64,000 nucleotides of DNA from Acholoe squamosa (GCA_949317995.1 OX439048.1:26541495-26605494), one strand, 5' to 3'; shown: positions 23,723 to 34,613, counted from the stretch's first letter. Translations and numbers: made by a program. Notes: a model not told the origin generated them from the letters alone.

Positions 23723-25679
23723 ACGGGGGCAGACAATGGCCTGGGATCAGATGGTATTTTCACCTAGCATGTCAGGGAGCATTATGTGCATGGCCCTGCT
23801 CCAAGACAAGCCTTTTGCTTTTTGATCCAGGAGATATGGAGGAGGGGTGTGGGGTAAAAAGACATTTGTGACTTTGGGCCTGTAGTTAGCCTGATGGGGT
23901 TTGGGTGTAAGGCAGTCCAAGTCGCCGACCTCCCACCTTAGGAATTGCCCCCCAAGGACTATTTATCGTCTTTTGCCATAGAAAGTTTTACTGTTCATCT
24001 GATAAAAAGTCAAGGAGAGGCACATAATTCGCCGTTTATCCCCCTGAGTATTGCCTTATCCCTCCCAGGGTCAAATACATGAGAATCAGAAGAAACTATT
24101 GGCTTTCTTACAGTGGGTGTCTTTGGAGGGAAAGGCTATAGGCATAGGTGAATTTCTGCTTTAGAGTTACATAGACCATTTGATTTCGGATTTCAAAGCT
24201 TGAAAGTTAATGTTCATAAAATCTTGATTGAAGCAGTATCTTTGGGTTCCTAACTCTGCTATCAGCACGTTTGATGTATAAACATAAATTGCATGGTCCA
24301 TGCCCCATAGAAGTACATCTTACAATGAATGAAACCTCAAGTCTAAGGTTTAATATAGCTACTGGTCTGACCTGCTTAGATGTTCCCAACTGCTCATTAG
24401 AGCAACTCATAAAGTAAGTTTACCCAGAAAGCTTTCTGGCCTTTCATGAGCAGACTGAGGGGTATAAGGGCAACATTGGTGAATGTTGATGCCGTGAAGG
24501 TGGCCGAGGGCACAAGTCAACTATGCGTCTTCTACCTGCAAACAACCCTCCAGCACCCCCACCCCCTCCATCCCACCCACCCCTTCCCGATCCCACACTT
24601 AATGATCCAGGAGACCAACAGGGGGCACCAGGCATCCTAATCCTGCAGCTCTTGCCTGGCAGGCGTATAACTGGGGGTTTAGCAGTGCACGGCGATTTGT
24701 CTAATTAGGACAGAGTAATGGGGAGCAGTTTTCTGAGTCGCTCTGTGAGCCGCTCCTCCAAATTGTGATAAGTTACATGGTGAGCTAACCTCCGGCCTAA
24801 CCAAACCAATCTTCTCTTCAGCCCCCGGGATGGCGCCCTGACCGAGAAAGCCAGCAGAAAAGGGAGGACATTTTGCCTTCAATAAGGAAAGAATTAAGGA
24901 AAAAGGAGAAGAATTGACCCAATCAGGGGGCGAGAGGTTAGGGTGGGAGTCAGTGTTCTGGGTTTGTGCAGGCTGTTTTTGGGCTTTGAGTGGGTGCCTA
25001 GAAAACGGATGTTACCAAGGGTCGCAACAGAGCTATACCGGAACCGGAAGGAGTAATTGATGTTTGTGTGTGCCGCCAGGGGGTTACTCTGCAGGGGGCA
25101 GTGTGAGGGCTTTGATCTTCCTGTGAGCAGGGACTTCTGGGATAGCTAGTGGTGGCGAGAAGGAGATTGGCAGATTGAGGTGCATGTGTAGTTTGTTCGC
25201 AGGTCGGGGGTGAGCAGATGGGGCAAGGCTACCTGAGGGCGAAGACAGATTGGCATTTGAGTGTTTTCCTAAATGAGCTCAATTTCTGCTATGCTAAAGG
25301 TAGGGAGGAGGGACGATTTGGTGCAATAGTAAGTTGGAGATTGCATGGTATTGACACAGATACACATATCCTAAAATGATGCCTCTCTTTAACCGTTAGG
25401 GAAATAAATGATATCCAAAACATGTTTCTAAAGGATGAAACACCTTGGCTCTCTTTATTCATTGCTTGTTTATTGTGGACTTCCCGAACTGTATGAATAA
25501 CCACAGACCACCTCTAGATACAGGTCAACGGGTCCCACGTTAGAACAAAATTAATGAATTTCTCTCATAGTAATTCATTAATACTCCTAATTCTCCATTT
25601 CCTAGTAGAATCTATCAAATGGGTAATGGAAACAATTTGGGTTCCCACATTTATCTCAAGTTGAATACGAGAGCCCCAT
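23723..25679. other. Non-coding stretch with CTCF-like motifs
   Basis: No recognisable gene. CTCF-like motifs are CCAACAGGGGGCAC at 24615, CCGCCAGGGGG at 25073 and CTGCAGGGGGCAGTG at 25089. A proline-coding cytosine-rich tract at about 24545-24600 gives spurious open frames on both strands. Confidence 0.45.
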
Positions 25680-25985
25680 AGGCTTAACCAAGAAACTCTG
25701 TATCACACCCCACAGTGTGATAACCCTTCCCCGTATCACACTCCCTGGGAAAACATCCAAAACGGTCAAATAACTGATGATAAAATCATTTCTAATGCCA
25801 AATAAATCGAATTTTGAACATATCTGAATAAATTAACTTGAGATAAATACAAAGGAGCACTTGAATTGGTCAGCACTGAGGGTTATCACACTCGGCTTCG
25901 CCTCGTGTGATAACCCTCAGTGCTGACCAATTCTCGTGCACCTTTGTCTATTTATCAGACGGTATCTCTCATCAGGCAAAGATAA
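25680..25985. mobile_element. Palindromic foldback element with a 29-bp perfect hairpin
   Basis: A perfect inverted repeat pairs 25863-25891 (starting GAATTGGTCAGCACTGAG) with 25905-25933 across a 13-nt loop. Pairing continues imperfectly outward to about 25841 and 25962 (GATAAATACAAAGG against CCTTTGTCTATTTATC). Two further TATCACAC/GTGTGATA pairs lie upstream at about 25710-25742. This is typical of a foldback MITE; no coding capacity. The outer boundaries are approximate. Confidence 0.65.
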
Positions 25986-27366
25986 GAGTTAAACAAAGTT
26001 TTACCCCATTACAAGTGATTGGATATCCTTCATCATTACATCTGAGTGTGCATGCGTGATTGGGGACTAGGGGTGGGGGCTAAGGGGCAGGTGGCTTCAG
26101 TCTGACCATTGACAGCCCTCACCCCCATTACTCCTTGTCTGTCTGTGACCCCCTCAGCCACATCTGACCCCTGTGACGTATGCCTTGTCATCAAAGACTA
26201 CAGTCCATCATCTTAACACCTGGAAGAAAGCTCTATGTAAAAAGAAACTTCAAATTTAGTGAGGTATTTCATCTCCTTTGAAGATATTGAAATACAAGGA
26301 AATTAAGTCTTACTTTACCAACATTACATTGTACTTCCTATCGGAATTAGAATTAAAATTACTTTTTCTTGCCCATCGCCGTATCCAATATAAAGCAAAT
26401 ATAACACATATTATTTTGTGCAAAATCTGAATTCATATAGAAACTATTCCCATGTAAATAGCATAGACCTTGAACTTGTGGACTTTGCTGGTTAGTGGGA
26501 GACTGAGGGCGTCCCCTGGTGAGCTCTGTGAGAACTTACTGACACACTAATAAGGTCGCTGTCCACCTCCATCACTTCTACCTGACGCTAATTGGACGAT
26601 TGTCGCCAATAAGAGGGCGCCACTGGTTCAATGGTAGTGCACCTAGCCTAGAAGTGATGCCAGGGATGGGGGTAGGGGAAGGGGAGCTGGGGGAGGGGCT
26701 TAAGGGGTATATTTTATCTTTTATCTGCTCATTCTGTGTTGAGAAATGCTCTGGGGTGTTTCAGGATTGGGCGAAGATGGCGATTAGTGTTATATCTTCA
26801 TTATTTTGGAAAATACAAGTTATCAAATGGGTGCCTAATATGGTAGGACTACCCATAGAAAGAAAGTAAAAATGTGTAATTGAACTGACCATATAGATGT
26901 TCCAATGTCTGCTTGTCTCGAAAGCAGTTACTATAGCAGTGACCACACAAGGGAAAGGCTAGCAGTTCCAGTTTAAAGAAAATAGTATTACTGCACAGTG
27001 ACTAAGAGCAATGACAGAATCCCATACCTCCAGTACTGTAAGTTAGTTTAATCATCAAGCTAGAGGCACTGCCACTCTAAAGGCTACCTTGGTCGTCTTA
27101 CGAAGGAGATTGACAAACTGACCAAACACACCAAGCTCCTATTCCCCCAGCACAATCCAATTTGTTATTATCGACTTAGGGGCCATGTCTAGGATTGGCA
27201 GAGTGCACAGTGCATTGTGCTTGGAGATGGTTGCCACAATGACGGCGTGAAGGGAGGGAGGACAGCTGAGACCAGACTACAGACACTGGGTGGATCCCTG
27301 GTGAATCCCCTGGTGAATCTTTATCCCTTCTCTGGTGTATTGTCTGTCCCTACACACCCTTTTTAA
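25986..27366. other. Non-coding stretch
   Basis: No recognisable gene. A CTCF-like CCAATAAGAGGGCGC lies at 26606, and just after it GGTTCAATGGTAGTGC resembles a tRNA A-box without a matching B-box. The open frame at 26600-26869 lacks a recognisable domain. Confidence 0.45.
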
Positions 27367-27655
27367 CCCTTTATAATATGTGGAGGATTCATGCCCATTT
27401 GTAGGCCTGATATTTCAAACGTTGTGCCTGCGAGTATAGCACATTGGGCCAGTACATCGTGCCATTCCCTTAGGAATGCAGCAATGGCAGGTTACTCTCC
27501 AGTGCTGCTCTCTTACATCCAAAACTGCATTATTCTACCCCATGAAGGATCAACACTTTCTCTGGCCGCGGGTGGGAGTGAAGACAGCTCCACTGAGAGG
27601 GAGTCTCATATGGGGTTTGTGCCAGGGTTAGAGTGGGCGGGGTAGGGTGAAAGGG
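27367..27655. mobile_element. TTAA-flanked, piggyBac-like MITE
   Basis: TTAA lies at 27363-27366 and at 27656-27659. The element ends are CCCTTTATAAT and GGGTGAAAGGG, giving a short CCCTTT inverted terminus. It is 289 bp long and non-coding. It lacks the long hairpin of the 23.5-kb copy, so it may belong to another subfamily. Confidence 0.55.
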
Positions 27656-28072
27656 TTAATCTTTATTAACCCTCCTCCTGTCAGTGGGGGCATCAGTAGG
27701 ACAGACACTCAGAGGTACACCTCTGACTCTTAGCTACCTCACATAAACACCTAACCAACCAAATACACATCCTGTCTGGCCACCATCTATGGGGATTTTG
27801 TGAAAGGTAGTGATTTTCCCTGACTAATATGGATGAAAATAACATTTGAATGCCATTATTCTGTTATGGTGTATGTGGTATGAAAGAAAAGAAAAGATGT
27901 CTCTGAATAAAAGATGCCCTATGAACATCAGTATTGACTTGTAGAACAGATGTATCATTACTGTCAACCACGACTCCTTACACTCAGAGCAATGTTGTTT
28001 GCATGTATGGGCACTCTCAGTGAGAGCAGAGGTCGTACGAGTATAGACTCACAAATAGATCCTGGTAAAACA

Positions 28073-28168
28073 TCAGTCTACATGGGAGTAAAAAGATGAG
28101 TCTACACGGGGTAAAAAGTGAGTCTACATGGTGGTAAAAAGCCAATCTACATAGGAGGAAAAAAGGTA
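28073..28168. repeat. Short tandem repeat, four units of 22-24 bp
   Basis: The unit GAGTCTACACGGGGTAAAAAG recurs four times with small changes in length and sequence. Confidence 0.75.
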
Positions 28169-28373
28169 ATGTTTGACAGATGTGTTACAAAGGGGCCGTG
28201 TCGGTGTGATATGTGTACTTACACCTGATGCTACAGACAGGAGGATATGCCATGTGGTATGTCTCTACCAACAAGGAGTGATCATCCTTAGTAGGAGGTG
28301 TGGATAATGTAGAACGCAATGGCTGTTTTCAGGGAGAAGGTAGAGAGTGTAAGGGAAAGAGAAAATAGAAAGG

Positions 28374-28431
28374 GGCAGATGGCGGATTCAGAGAGAAGTA
28401 GATAAATACAGAGAAGGAGAGAGATATATAA

Positions 28432-28492
<61 letters not shown>

Positions 28493-28680
28493 GACAGAGA
28501 GAGACAGAGACAGAGACAGACAGACATACAGAGGCACAGACACAGGCACAGGCACAGACTCACAGATACCCAAGTTAAGAGAGAGGGACAGACAGACAGA
28601 GGGGGAGAGAGTAGCGGACAGAGAGAGACAGAGACAGATAGTGAGAGACAAACAGAGACAGAGAGAAGTGTAGGCAGAAA
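28374..28680. repeat. Purine-rich (GA/GACA)n microsatellite block
   Basis: An uninterrupted AG dinucleotide run spans about 28436-28484, embedded in 300 bp of GAGACA- and GACAGA-type repeats. The plus strand is almost free of T. The open frames on the minus strand (poly Ser-Leu) are by-products of the repeat. Confidence 0.95.
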
Positions 28681-30434
28681 GAGGTTGGTAAATGACCGAT
28701 AATCAGAAAATATCAAGGACAATGCAAAAGGTGGAAGGTGACCTAAGAGTTGGCCACTTTGGACTAGGATTCCAAATGTAGAATCTTCATGAAATATGTT
28801 ATATATAGTTTCTGATGATGTATTTATAATTTATTTGACAATGTCAATATACCGAACCCCTTGCTTTCGCCCTCTAGACCTGGAGGTACATAGATACAGA
28901 CTGTATGTCCCCATACCTGTAAGGTGCAGGTGCTTACCTCTCAGGGGCCATCCTCCAGGGACCTCTGACAGTGTTTCATCTAAAGGTGACGTCCACACCT
29001 GTATAGGAACACAACACACATCTTGAAACTGCTAGTTTAGTACAGTTATAGCATTAAAACCCTGCAGATAAGACACACTTTGAGTTCAGGGAGTCCCTAT
29101 AAACCGCAATCAGCCTCTGAGATAGTCTTTAAGCCGCGGCTTTTTCGTGGGGTTTACATTACCTATAACTCTCCCTAAGCAGGTGTGTATATATACAACA
29201 ATTGATTCAAATATATGTACTACTCTAGTTGTACTTGTAAACACACCAGTTAAAATGGTCCAGGAATAGACTTTTGTAAAATGATATATTTATAAATAGT
29301 CAGGTAATGAATGGGATGCATGAACATGTCCATCTTTGACCCTTCCTCCTTCTACTTCATGCTCCTGTATACGTGTGCTCCCACCCTTTCCTTACTCAGC
29401 GTTATTAGTGAGGAGTCAAAACATTAATTTTCCTGATGCTAGAGTTAGCCAACCCCGACAAACAATTATCACAGATATCGGCTCAAACAGGCGTGGGCGA
29501 CAAGGTCTGAGACAACTTTTTTTTGGTTGCGTGGGGATGGGGCTGGGGGTGGAGAAGCAGGAGACATTCTAGAAATGGCAATATATTCTTCATCTCATCT
29601 ACTAAGAGGAAGAGTGCACACACTCTGTCAAATCGATGTCTGCCTGTGCTGGTCTGGAAACACTGCTCGCAGAATGACTAGAGAATGTCCGAATAATTGT
29701 CACTTTATTGATTCCTCCCGAGGAAGATGAGTATAAAGAGGGAGAGAGAGTCTCTGTGGATCTTTTGGCAGTTTTCACGTCAAATGGCCTAGTGTGTGTA
29801 GCCAGTCGCGCCCAACTTTCATCATATCCAACCAGCATTTGCAAATTGCCACATGTATAGTGAGAGAAAAAAAAAGAGAAAGAAAGATTAAAAAAAAAAA
29901 GTTTCAGATATGGGTACTTTCACTTGCTACGTCAGAACCTGTCCAGCGTCTATTAGGAAGTAGTGGTGGTTGGCGCAGTACTTTGAAGGGACTGCTTTGT
30001 TTTGAAACAGGATACGCTTTGTGACTTTGCCTCCGTCACTCACTCAGACTTACTTTGACTTATTGGGACATAACGAGCAAAGTTTTCTCTTCACAAACTT
30101 CCAGTTAGAAGATCAAAAATGGATGAACAAGTCTATAACTCAACTATATCTTGATTTTTCTTATTACTAGCTAGTCAGCGTGGTATTTTATTCAATGAAA
30201 AATTTCCATGTCAATAATCCTTTTTAATGTGTGTATACAAAATCGATGAATATATTGCCTAATCCTTTAAGGAAGGCATAGTGCCATGGTAAAAAAAAGA
30301 AAACACCAATAATAACTTGATGGAGTAAAGCACATTGCTGCACTTAAAATGTTAACAATGCCTTGCCTCAAAATAATGTATCAACACATTTCAAGTACAG
30401 GTTTTCTTAATTGATTTCCTCTTGTGTCTTACAG
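28681..30434. other. Non-coding stretch upstream of the first Sema5 exon found
   Basis: Searched for an exon carrying a start codon, a signal peptide and a phase-1 donor that could precede the exon at 30435; none was convincing. An A-rich tract lies at 29868-29902. A good pyrimidine tract and CTTACAG acceptor end this stretch. Confidence 0.5.
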
Positions 30435-30540
30435 ATCTACAAAAGGACTCGGGGGTACACATCTACAGTCAGCCCAACATCAACCAGTACACGGAGGTTA
30501 CAGTCGACATCCCCAGACAACAACTCATCGTGGGAGCAAA
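30435..30540 (+). CDS. Sema5: Sema5 exon a: start of the visible Sema domain
   Basis: Encodes residues 1-34 and two bases of codon 35, in the frame reading QYTEVTVDIPRQQLIVGA. The LIVGA strand is the conserved beginning of the first propeller blade in semaphorins. The exon enters with two bases of a split codon (phase 1), so an upstream coding exon must exist and end with one base. The acceptor is CTTACAG and the donor is AAA/GTGAGT. A longer open frame overlaps it in another reading frame; the family match and the splice phases decide for the frame given. Confidence 0.9.
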
Positions 30541-30565
30541 GTGAGTTTATATCTTGTTCAATTAA

Positions 30566-30780
30566 CCCTTTAAGGGCAGAGCAAAAATTGTTGCCCTGGC
30601 CATGGGGACGGCCTCTGAAAAAAGTATAGTTCCTAGAGGACGAGCCTATTTTCAATTCCTATACTAATCCTATATAACTGGCATCGACTATAGTCGACGC
30701 TAGGCTTGCCATGGTGTCAACTATAGTCGATGCTAGGCCTACCATGGTGTCGACTATAGTCGATGCTAGCCCTCAATGGG
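30566..30780. mobile_element. TTAA-flanked MITE with three SalI-like palindromes
   Basis: TTAA flanks both sides (30562-30565 and 30781-30784). The ends are CCCTTTAAGGGC and GCCCTCAATGGG, a 12-bp inverted terminus with two mismatches. The right part holds three tandem 33-bp units starting at about 30684, each with a TCGACTATAGTCGA-type palindrome. It lies immediately after a Sema5 donor site. It is followed at 30785-30910 by further CATGATGCATGAGTGG sequence typical of the related hairpin elements. Confidence 0.7.
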
Positions 30781-31423
30781 TTAACTGTCCATTGGTTGTT
30801 ATGGTGCCTGCCTGCATTAGCCAGCATGATGCATGAGTGGCGATACAATGTATTTCATTCATGGAGGCACCACTCGTGTATTTTGCCAAGAAATGGGCAT
30901 GACGCAAGACTGCACTCTCTCACTTTAAATTGTGGATAATGCAAGTCCCATATTTTCTTTGTCTGGGCTGCAATTATTATTGTTTTGGTAATAACCCAGT
31001 AATATTGGTAAATGATAGGATGGCTCCACTATCAGATACTTGGAAAATTGCCTCTGAACACAAACAACTTCTTATCTCCTCAATTTCAATTCAGATACAG
31101 GTAACAAACGACTGAACCAGAAATTGGTCATTTAAACAACAAAGAAAAAAAACTTATTGTGTAATGCAATGTAATCCAATACTTTTCTTGAAGTGTTTGC
31201 CCTCTCATTGTCCAATGCATTAGAAATAAGATGGACAATCGTTTGACTACAATCACATCAAACTATTTTCAGTGAAGCTAACAAAAATGCTGTTTCGAAC
31301 AATCAATCTGCATATAAACTTCACTGGTGCACTTGAGAAATAAAATGCAACTCATTTATTTATAACATTATGTGACATCACTCAGGTAAACGTTTCCAGA
31401 GAAACGAGATTAACCCTCCCGAT

Positions 31424-31713
31424 TTCGAGCGTTGTTATTAGTTCTAAGGATGGTTTTGTTGCCACATTTGGTACTGTCATCGCTAGGGTAGTACAGATGA
31501 ATGGTAAAAAATGGGCGGAACCATAACCTTTTATTTACTGCAAATGCATAATCATGAGTTCATCCTGCACACTGACTCGCATGATGCACTCATGAAATAC
31601 TGGTGATTCCAGTACTTAATTAGTGCACAATGCTGCCAACCCTCCGGGGGGGGGGGGGGTATCAAACCCATAGGGTCAGCACGATGCATCAATGCTTTAC
31701 TAATTTATAAGAG
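31424..31713. mobile_element. Possible degenerate TTAA-flanked MITE
   Basis: TTAA lies at 31420 and at 31714. The interior has GCATGATGCACTCATGAAAT and CAGCACGATGCATCAATG, motifs of the hairpin family. The termini (CCCTCC / AAGAG) have decayed. Confidence 0.4.
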
Positions 31714-31968
31714 TTAAGGGCTAGTTCCACTGCTGAACTTTCGCCTACGAATAATTAAAAAAAAAAACGATGACGATAAATTTAGCTGCCGCATTAATCT
31801 AATGGAATTAGTGCCAGGAGGGACAGTCCTGCATTCAATCAACAACAGTACGCAGTTTGAAGATTAATACCCAATATGTATGATTTCCTGGAGAATTAAC
31901 AGTACAACAGCACTTTAAGCCACCGAAACAGTTCTATAAAGTATCCACTGTGTCTTTTTCTCCAACAG

Positions 31969-32077
31969 AAACCACCTTTTACGGCTGGACCTGGCTGACC
32001 TAAGAGAGTTGGAGAGGGTGGTGTGGGCACCCTCCAATCTCACAAAGGACATCTGTAATGCCAAGGGTCAGCCTATG
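31969..32077 (+). CDS. Sema5: Sema5 exon b: Sema domain
   Basis: Completes codon 35 (Lys) and encodes residues 36-71, beginning NHLLRLDLADLRELERVVW. The first strand, with hydrophobic residues alternating around NHLLRLDL, matches the semaphorin pattern directly after the GA(K/R)N motif. Asn58 in NLT is a likely N-glycosylation site. Cys64 is the conserved cysteine expected to pair with Cys74 in the next exon. Acceptor TCCAACAG; donor ATG/GTAAGT in phase 0. Confidence 0.93.
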
Positions 32078-32502
32078 GTAAGTGTAGGATGCTCCTGACC
32101 CCTCATCTTCTTTACCTCACTTAATGTACCCAGCTACTGACACTCCTGTGTGTAAATCTAAACCATTTGAGGGTTAGCGTTAATATTAACAGGCCAAAAA
32201 CTTTAATCAAGACATGGATGCTTTCTTAACGATGAAATAGCAGACTATATCTGGTAAATTGGTTTAATCATTATTCGTGTGGGCAAAAGATAAAATTGAC
32301 GTGGTCGATGTGGCATTTCCAACATTTTTTTTTTAAATATTAGGTAGCAACCATTAGGATTCTATAAAGCATTAGTTACGTAGTGGATGAATTCTATCAA
32401 TCGGGACATTTTTAGCTATGGGTTATACATGTAGAGCAACTATCTACGAATACAATTGTTTTATCATACTTCTAACGTTGTTGTGCATTTTATCCATTAC
32501 AG
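32078..32502 (+). other. Sema5 intron
   Basis: 425-bp AT-rich intron; nothing else seen in it. Confidence 0.8.
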
Positions 32503-32601
32503 GAAGCATGTCAGAACATAATGCGCGTGTTACTATTACATAAAAGTAAAGTATTTGTGTGTGGGACCAACGCCTTCCAGCCCTCCTGCTCGTGGAGAGA
32601 G
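32503..32601 (+). CDS. Sema5: Sema5 exon c: Sema domain
   Basis: Encodes residues 72-104 (33 codons, phase 0 on both sides). EACQNIMRVLLLHKSKVFVC is followed by GTNAFQPSC, the hallmark semaphorin segment C-x-N-(Y/I)-(I/M)-R-V-L leading into CGTNAF. Cys74, Cys91 and Cys100 are at conserved positions; Cys91 and Cys100 normally belong to the propeller disulfides. Acceptor ATTACAG; donor GAG/GTGAGT. A 99-bp in-frame exon could be skipped without a frameshift, but losing these cysteines would be expected to disrupt the fold. Confidence 0.95.
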
Positions 32602-33328
32602 GTGAGTCCATAGAATTACCTAAAATCTTCAAGGACGGGAGTAGTCGGGGAAGGGGTTAAAAGTTAAATGAGTTCTGAAAAGCGCTACAAATCCAGACGT
32701 CCTTACAGTCTTTTATCAAAAGTGTTGATACAGGATAAAGAATCAATGTGATTGCCAAGTTAAGTCAGTTTGGAGCTCTAGGCTTTGTCCTGGAGGATTT
32801 GGGTTTAGTGTGTACCATATCGGCGTTTAGCAGGGCCATGGTAGTAAGGCGGCTCAGTGCCGCCACCTGGGTGACGCTTGGTGAATTACTCATTAGGGGG
32901 CGCCACTCTACCTTAGGATGCATATAAAACCCTGGATGATAAACACTAAAGACATCTATGATATCTCATACTACACTGTATATCATGTATCATAGAATAA
33001 AAAAAAACATGTATAAATGGATAGAGAATGTACACAATGGCATACCATTCTTCTGGAGATTTTGTACAACTTGTGACGATAGATGAATTAAAACTGCACA
33101 GAGTACATTCGAATAGTTTCGCTCTTTATATTTTCCTATAACACTAGTATCTTGCTATTCTTTGCATTTTCATTGGAATTTTCCTATTGCACTTTCATTT
33201 CCATCGGAGGCAGATAGAATTGCAAACTTTAACAAAGTATGGCCTAAATCATGTCTGATATGTCTTAACCTGATAGTGCTTACTATTCTTCCATTACAAC
33301 ATTTCCATGTATGTATCATTTATTTTAG
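32602..33328 (+). other. Sema5 intron with a CTCF-like motif
   Basis: 727-bp intron. CTCATTAGGGGGCGCC at 32889 is nearly the same sequence as the CTCF-like sites at 4805 and 8899. Otherwise AT-rich. Confidence 0.7.
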
Positions 33329-33542
33329 GCTAAGGAGTTGGGGAAGGTATCGTACTGGGTGAGTGGGGTGGCTAAATGCCCGTACGACCCGTACCACAAC
33401 AATACAGCCATCCTAACGGCAGAAGGGGTTCTCTATACGGGCTCCGTCACCGATTTTACGGGCCGAGACCCCGCCATATACCGAATTATGGGGCCAGCCA
33501 ACCACCTCAGAACCGTCCAGTATAACAGCAAATGGCTCAATG
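33329..33542 (+). CDS. Sema5: Sema5 exon d: Sema domain, GRDPAIYR strand
   Basis: Encodes residues 105-175 and one base of codon 176. It carries GVAKCPYDPYHNNTAILTA (Cys121 conserved; Asn128 in NNT a likely glycosylation site), the blade strand GVLYTGSVTDFTGRDPAIYR, and QYNSKWLN. GRDPAIYR and the run toward KWLN-EPNFV are among the most conserved stretches of the family and lie at the plexin-facing part of the propeller. Acceptor TATTTTAG; donor AATG/GTAAGT in phase 1. An ATTT-repeat follows the donor almost at once. Confidence 0.96.
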
Positions 33543-33613
33543 GTAAGTTATTTTATTTATTTATTTATTTATTTATTGTTGTTATTTTGTAGCTATTTTT
33601 CTTGCCAATACGG

Positions 33614-34142
33614 GGCTTCCCTAGCCCACTTAAAAGGGTCTTCTTTTCATCTTTCCTATCCCCTCAGGATGTGTGTGGTGCACATAAGCACGGGCACTGA
33701 CACATTCCTCTGTGAAATTGTGTAATGTAGTTTTCACCATGAATATAACCCCAGCTGTCGAAATGGCGTTAAACATCTATTACTCACTCACTCACTCTCA
33801 ATATGTCAGTAATTGCTCATAATTTGTCAGAAATTAGTCAATATATGTCAATATTTACTCACTATTTGTCAGCAATCAGTCAATATATGCCAGTACTTAG
33901 TCATTATATAACAACCATCAGTCCATTTATGTCAGTAATTACTCACAATTTGTCAGATATTAGTCAATATGTCAGTATTCACTCGCATTTTGTCAGCAAT
34001 AAGTCAATGAATTTCAGTACTTTGTCGCTATTTGTCAGCAATTAGTCAAAATATGTCAGTAGTTATGCACAATTTGTCAGCAATTAATTAAAATATGTCA
34101 GTACCTATGCACTATTTGTCAGCAATTAGTCGATATGTCAGT
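33614..34142 (+). repeat. Duplicated unit 1: SINE-like block plus 42-bp minisatellite
   Basis: Begins GGGCTTCCCTAGC, runs through GTTAAACATCTATTACTCAC with an (ACTC)n tail at about 33781-33798, then enters a 42-bp minisatellite of ATGTCAGTAATTGCTCATAA-type units. The GTTAAAC-plus-simple-repeat ending resembles the 3' end of many invertebrate tRNA-derived SINEs, but no A/B promoter boxes were seen. Because 42 is divisible by three, the array stays open as repeats of 14 residues; this is not evidence of coding. Confidence 0.75.
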
Positions 34143-34613
34143 GGGCTTCCCTAGCTCACTTAAAAGGGTCTATTTCTCCTCTTTCCTTTCCCCTCAGATG
34201 TGTGTGGTGCACATATGCTCGGGCACTGACACATTCCTCTGTGAAATTGTGTAATGTAGTTCTCGCCATGAATATAACCTCAGCTGTCGAAATGACGTTA
34301 AACATCTATTACTCACTCACTCACTCTCGATATGTCAGTAATTGCTCATAATTTGTCAGAAATTAGTCAATATATGTCAGTATTTACTCACTATTTGTCA
34401 GCAATCAGTCAATATATGCCAGTACTTAGTCATTATATAACAACAATTAATCCATTTATGTCAGTAATTACTCACAATTTGTCAGATATTAGTCAATATG
34501 TCAGTATTTACTCGCATTTTGTCAGCAATAAGTCAATGAATGTCAGTACTTTGTCGCTATTTGTCAGCAATAAGTCAAAATATGTCAGTAGTTATGCCAA
34601 ATTTGTTAGTTAA
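34143..34613 (+). repeat. Duplicated unit 2: SINE-like block plus 42-bp minisatellite
   Basis: A direct repeat of 33614 onward, offset by 529 bp, starting GGGCTTCCCTAGCTCACTT and again carrying GTTAAACATCTATTACTCAC and the 42-bp units. The two blocks differ by scattered point changes, so the duplication is not brand new. Confidence 0.8.

Larger units (their letters stand above)
30541..31968 (+). other. Sema5 intron with two TTAA-flanked insertions
   Basis: 1428-bp intron. It carries one piggyBac-like MITE beginning 25 bp after the donor, and a second possible one at 31424-31713. A G14 run lies at 31646-31659. Confidence 0.8.

Noticed and set aside
26625-26660. tRNA-Gly-like start GGTTCAATGGTAGTGC
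   Set aside because: No B-box GGTTCGA and no cloverleaf downstream.
28288-28722. 144-codon minus-strand open frame rich in Leu and Ser
   Set aside because: It is the complement of a GA/GACA microsatellite; the protein is pure simple repeat.
30411-30629. 72-codon frame overlapping Sema5 exon a
   Set aside because: It is in a different frame; the frame consistent with the next exon and with the LIVGAK motif is the real one.
33803-34613. Open frames with 14-residue repeats
   Set aside because: Explained by a 42-bp minisatellite in an intron; the flanks carry stops and the unit occurs in a duplicated non-coding block.
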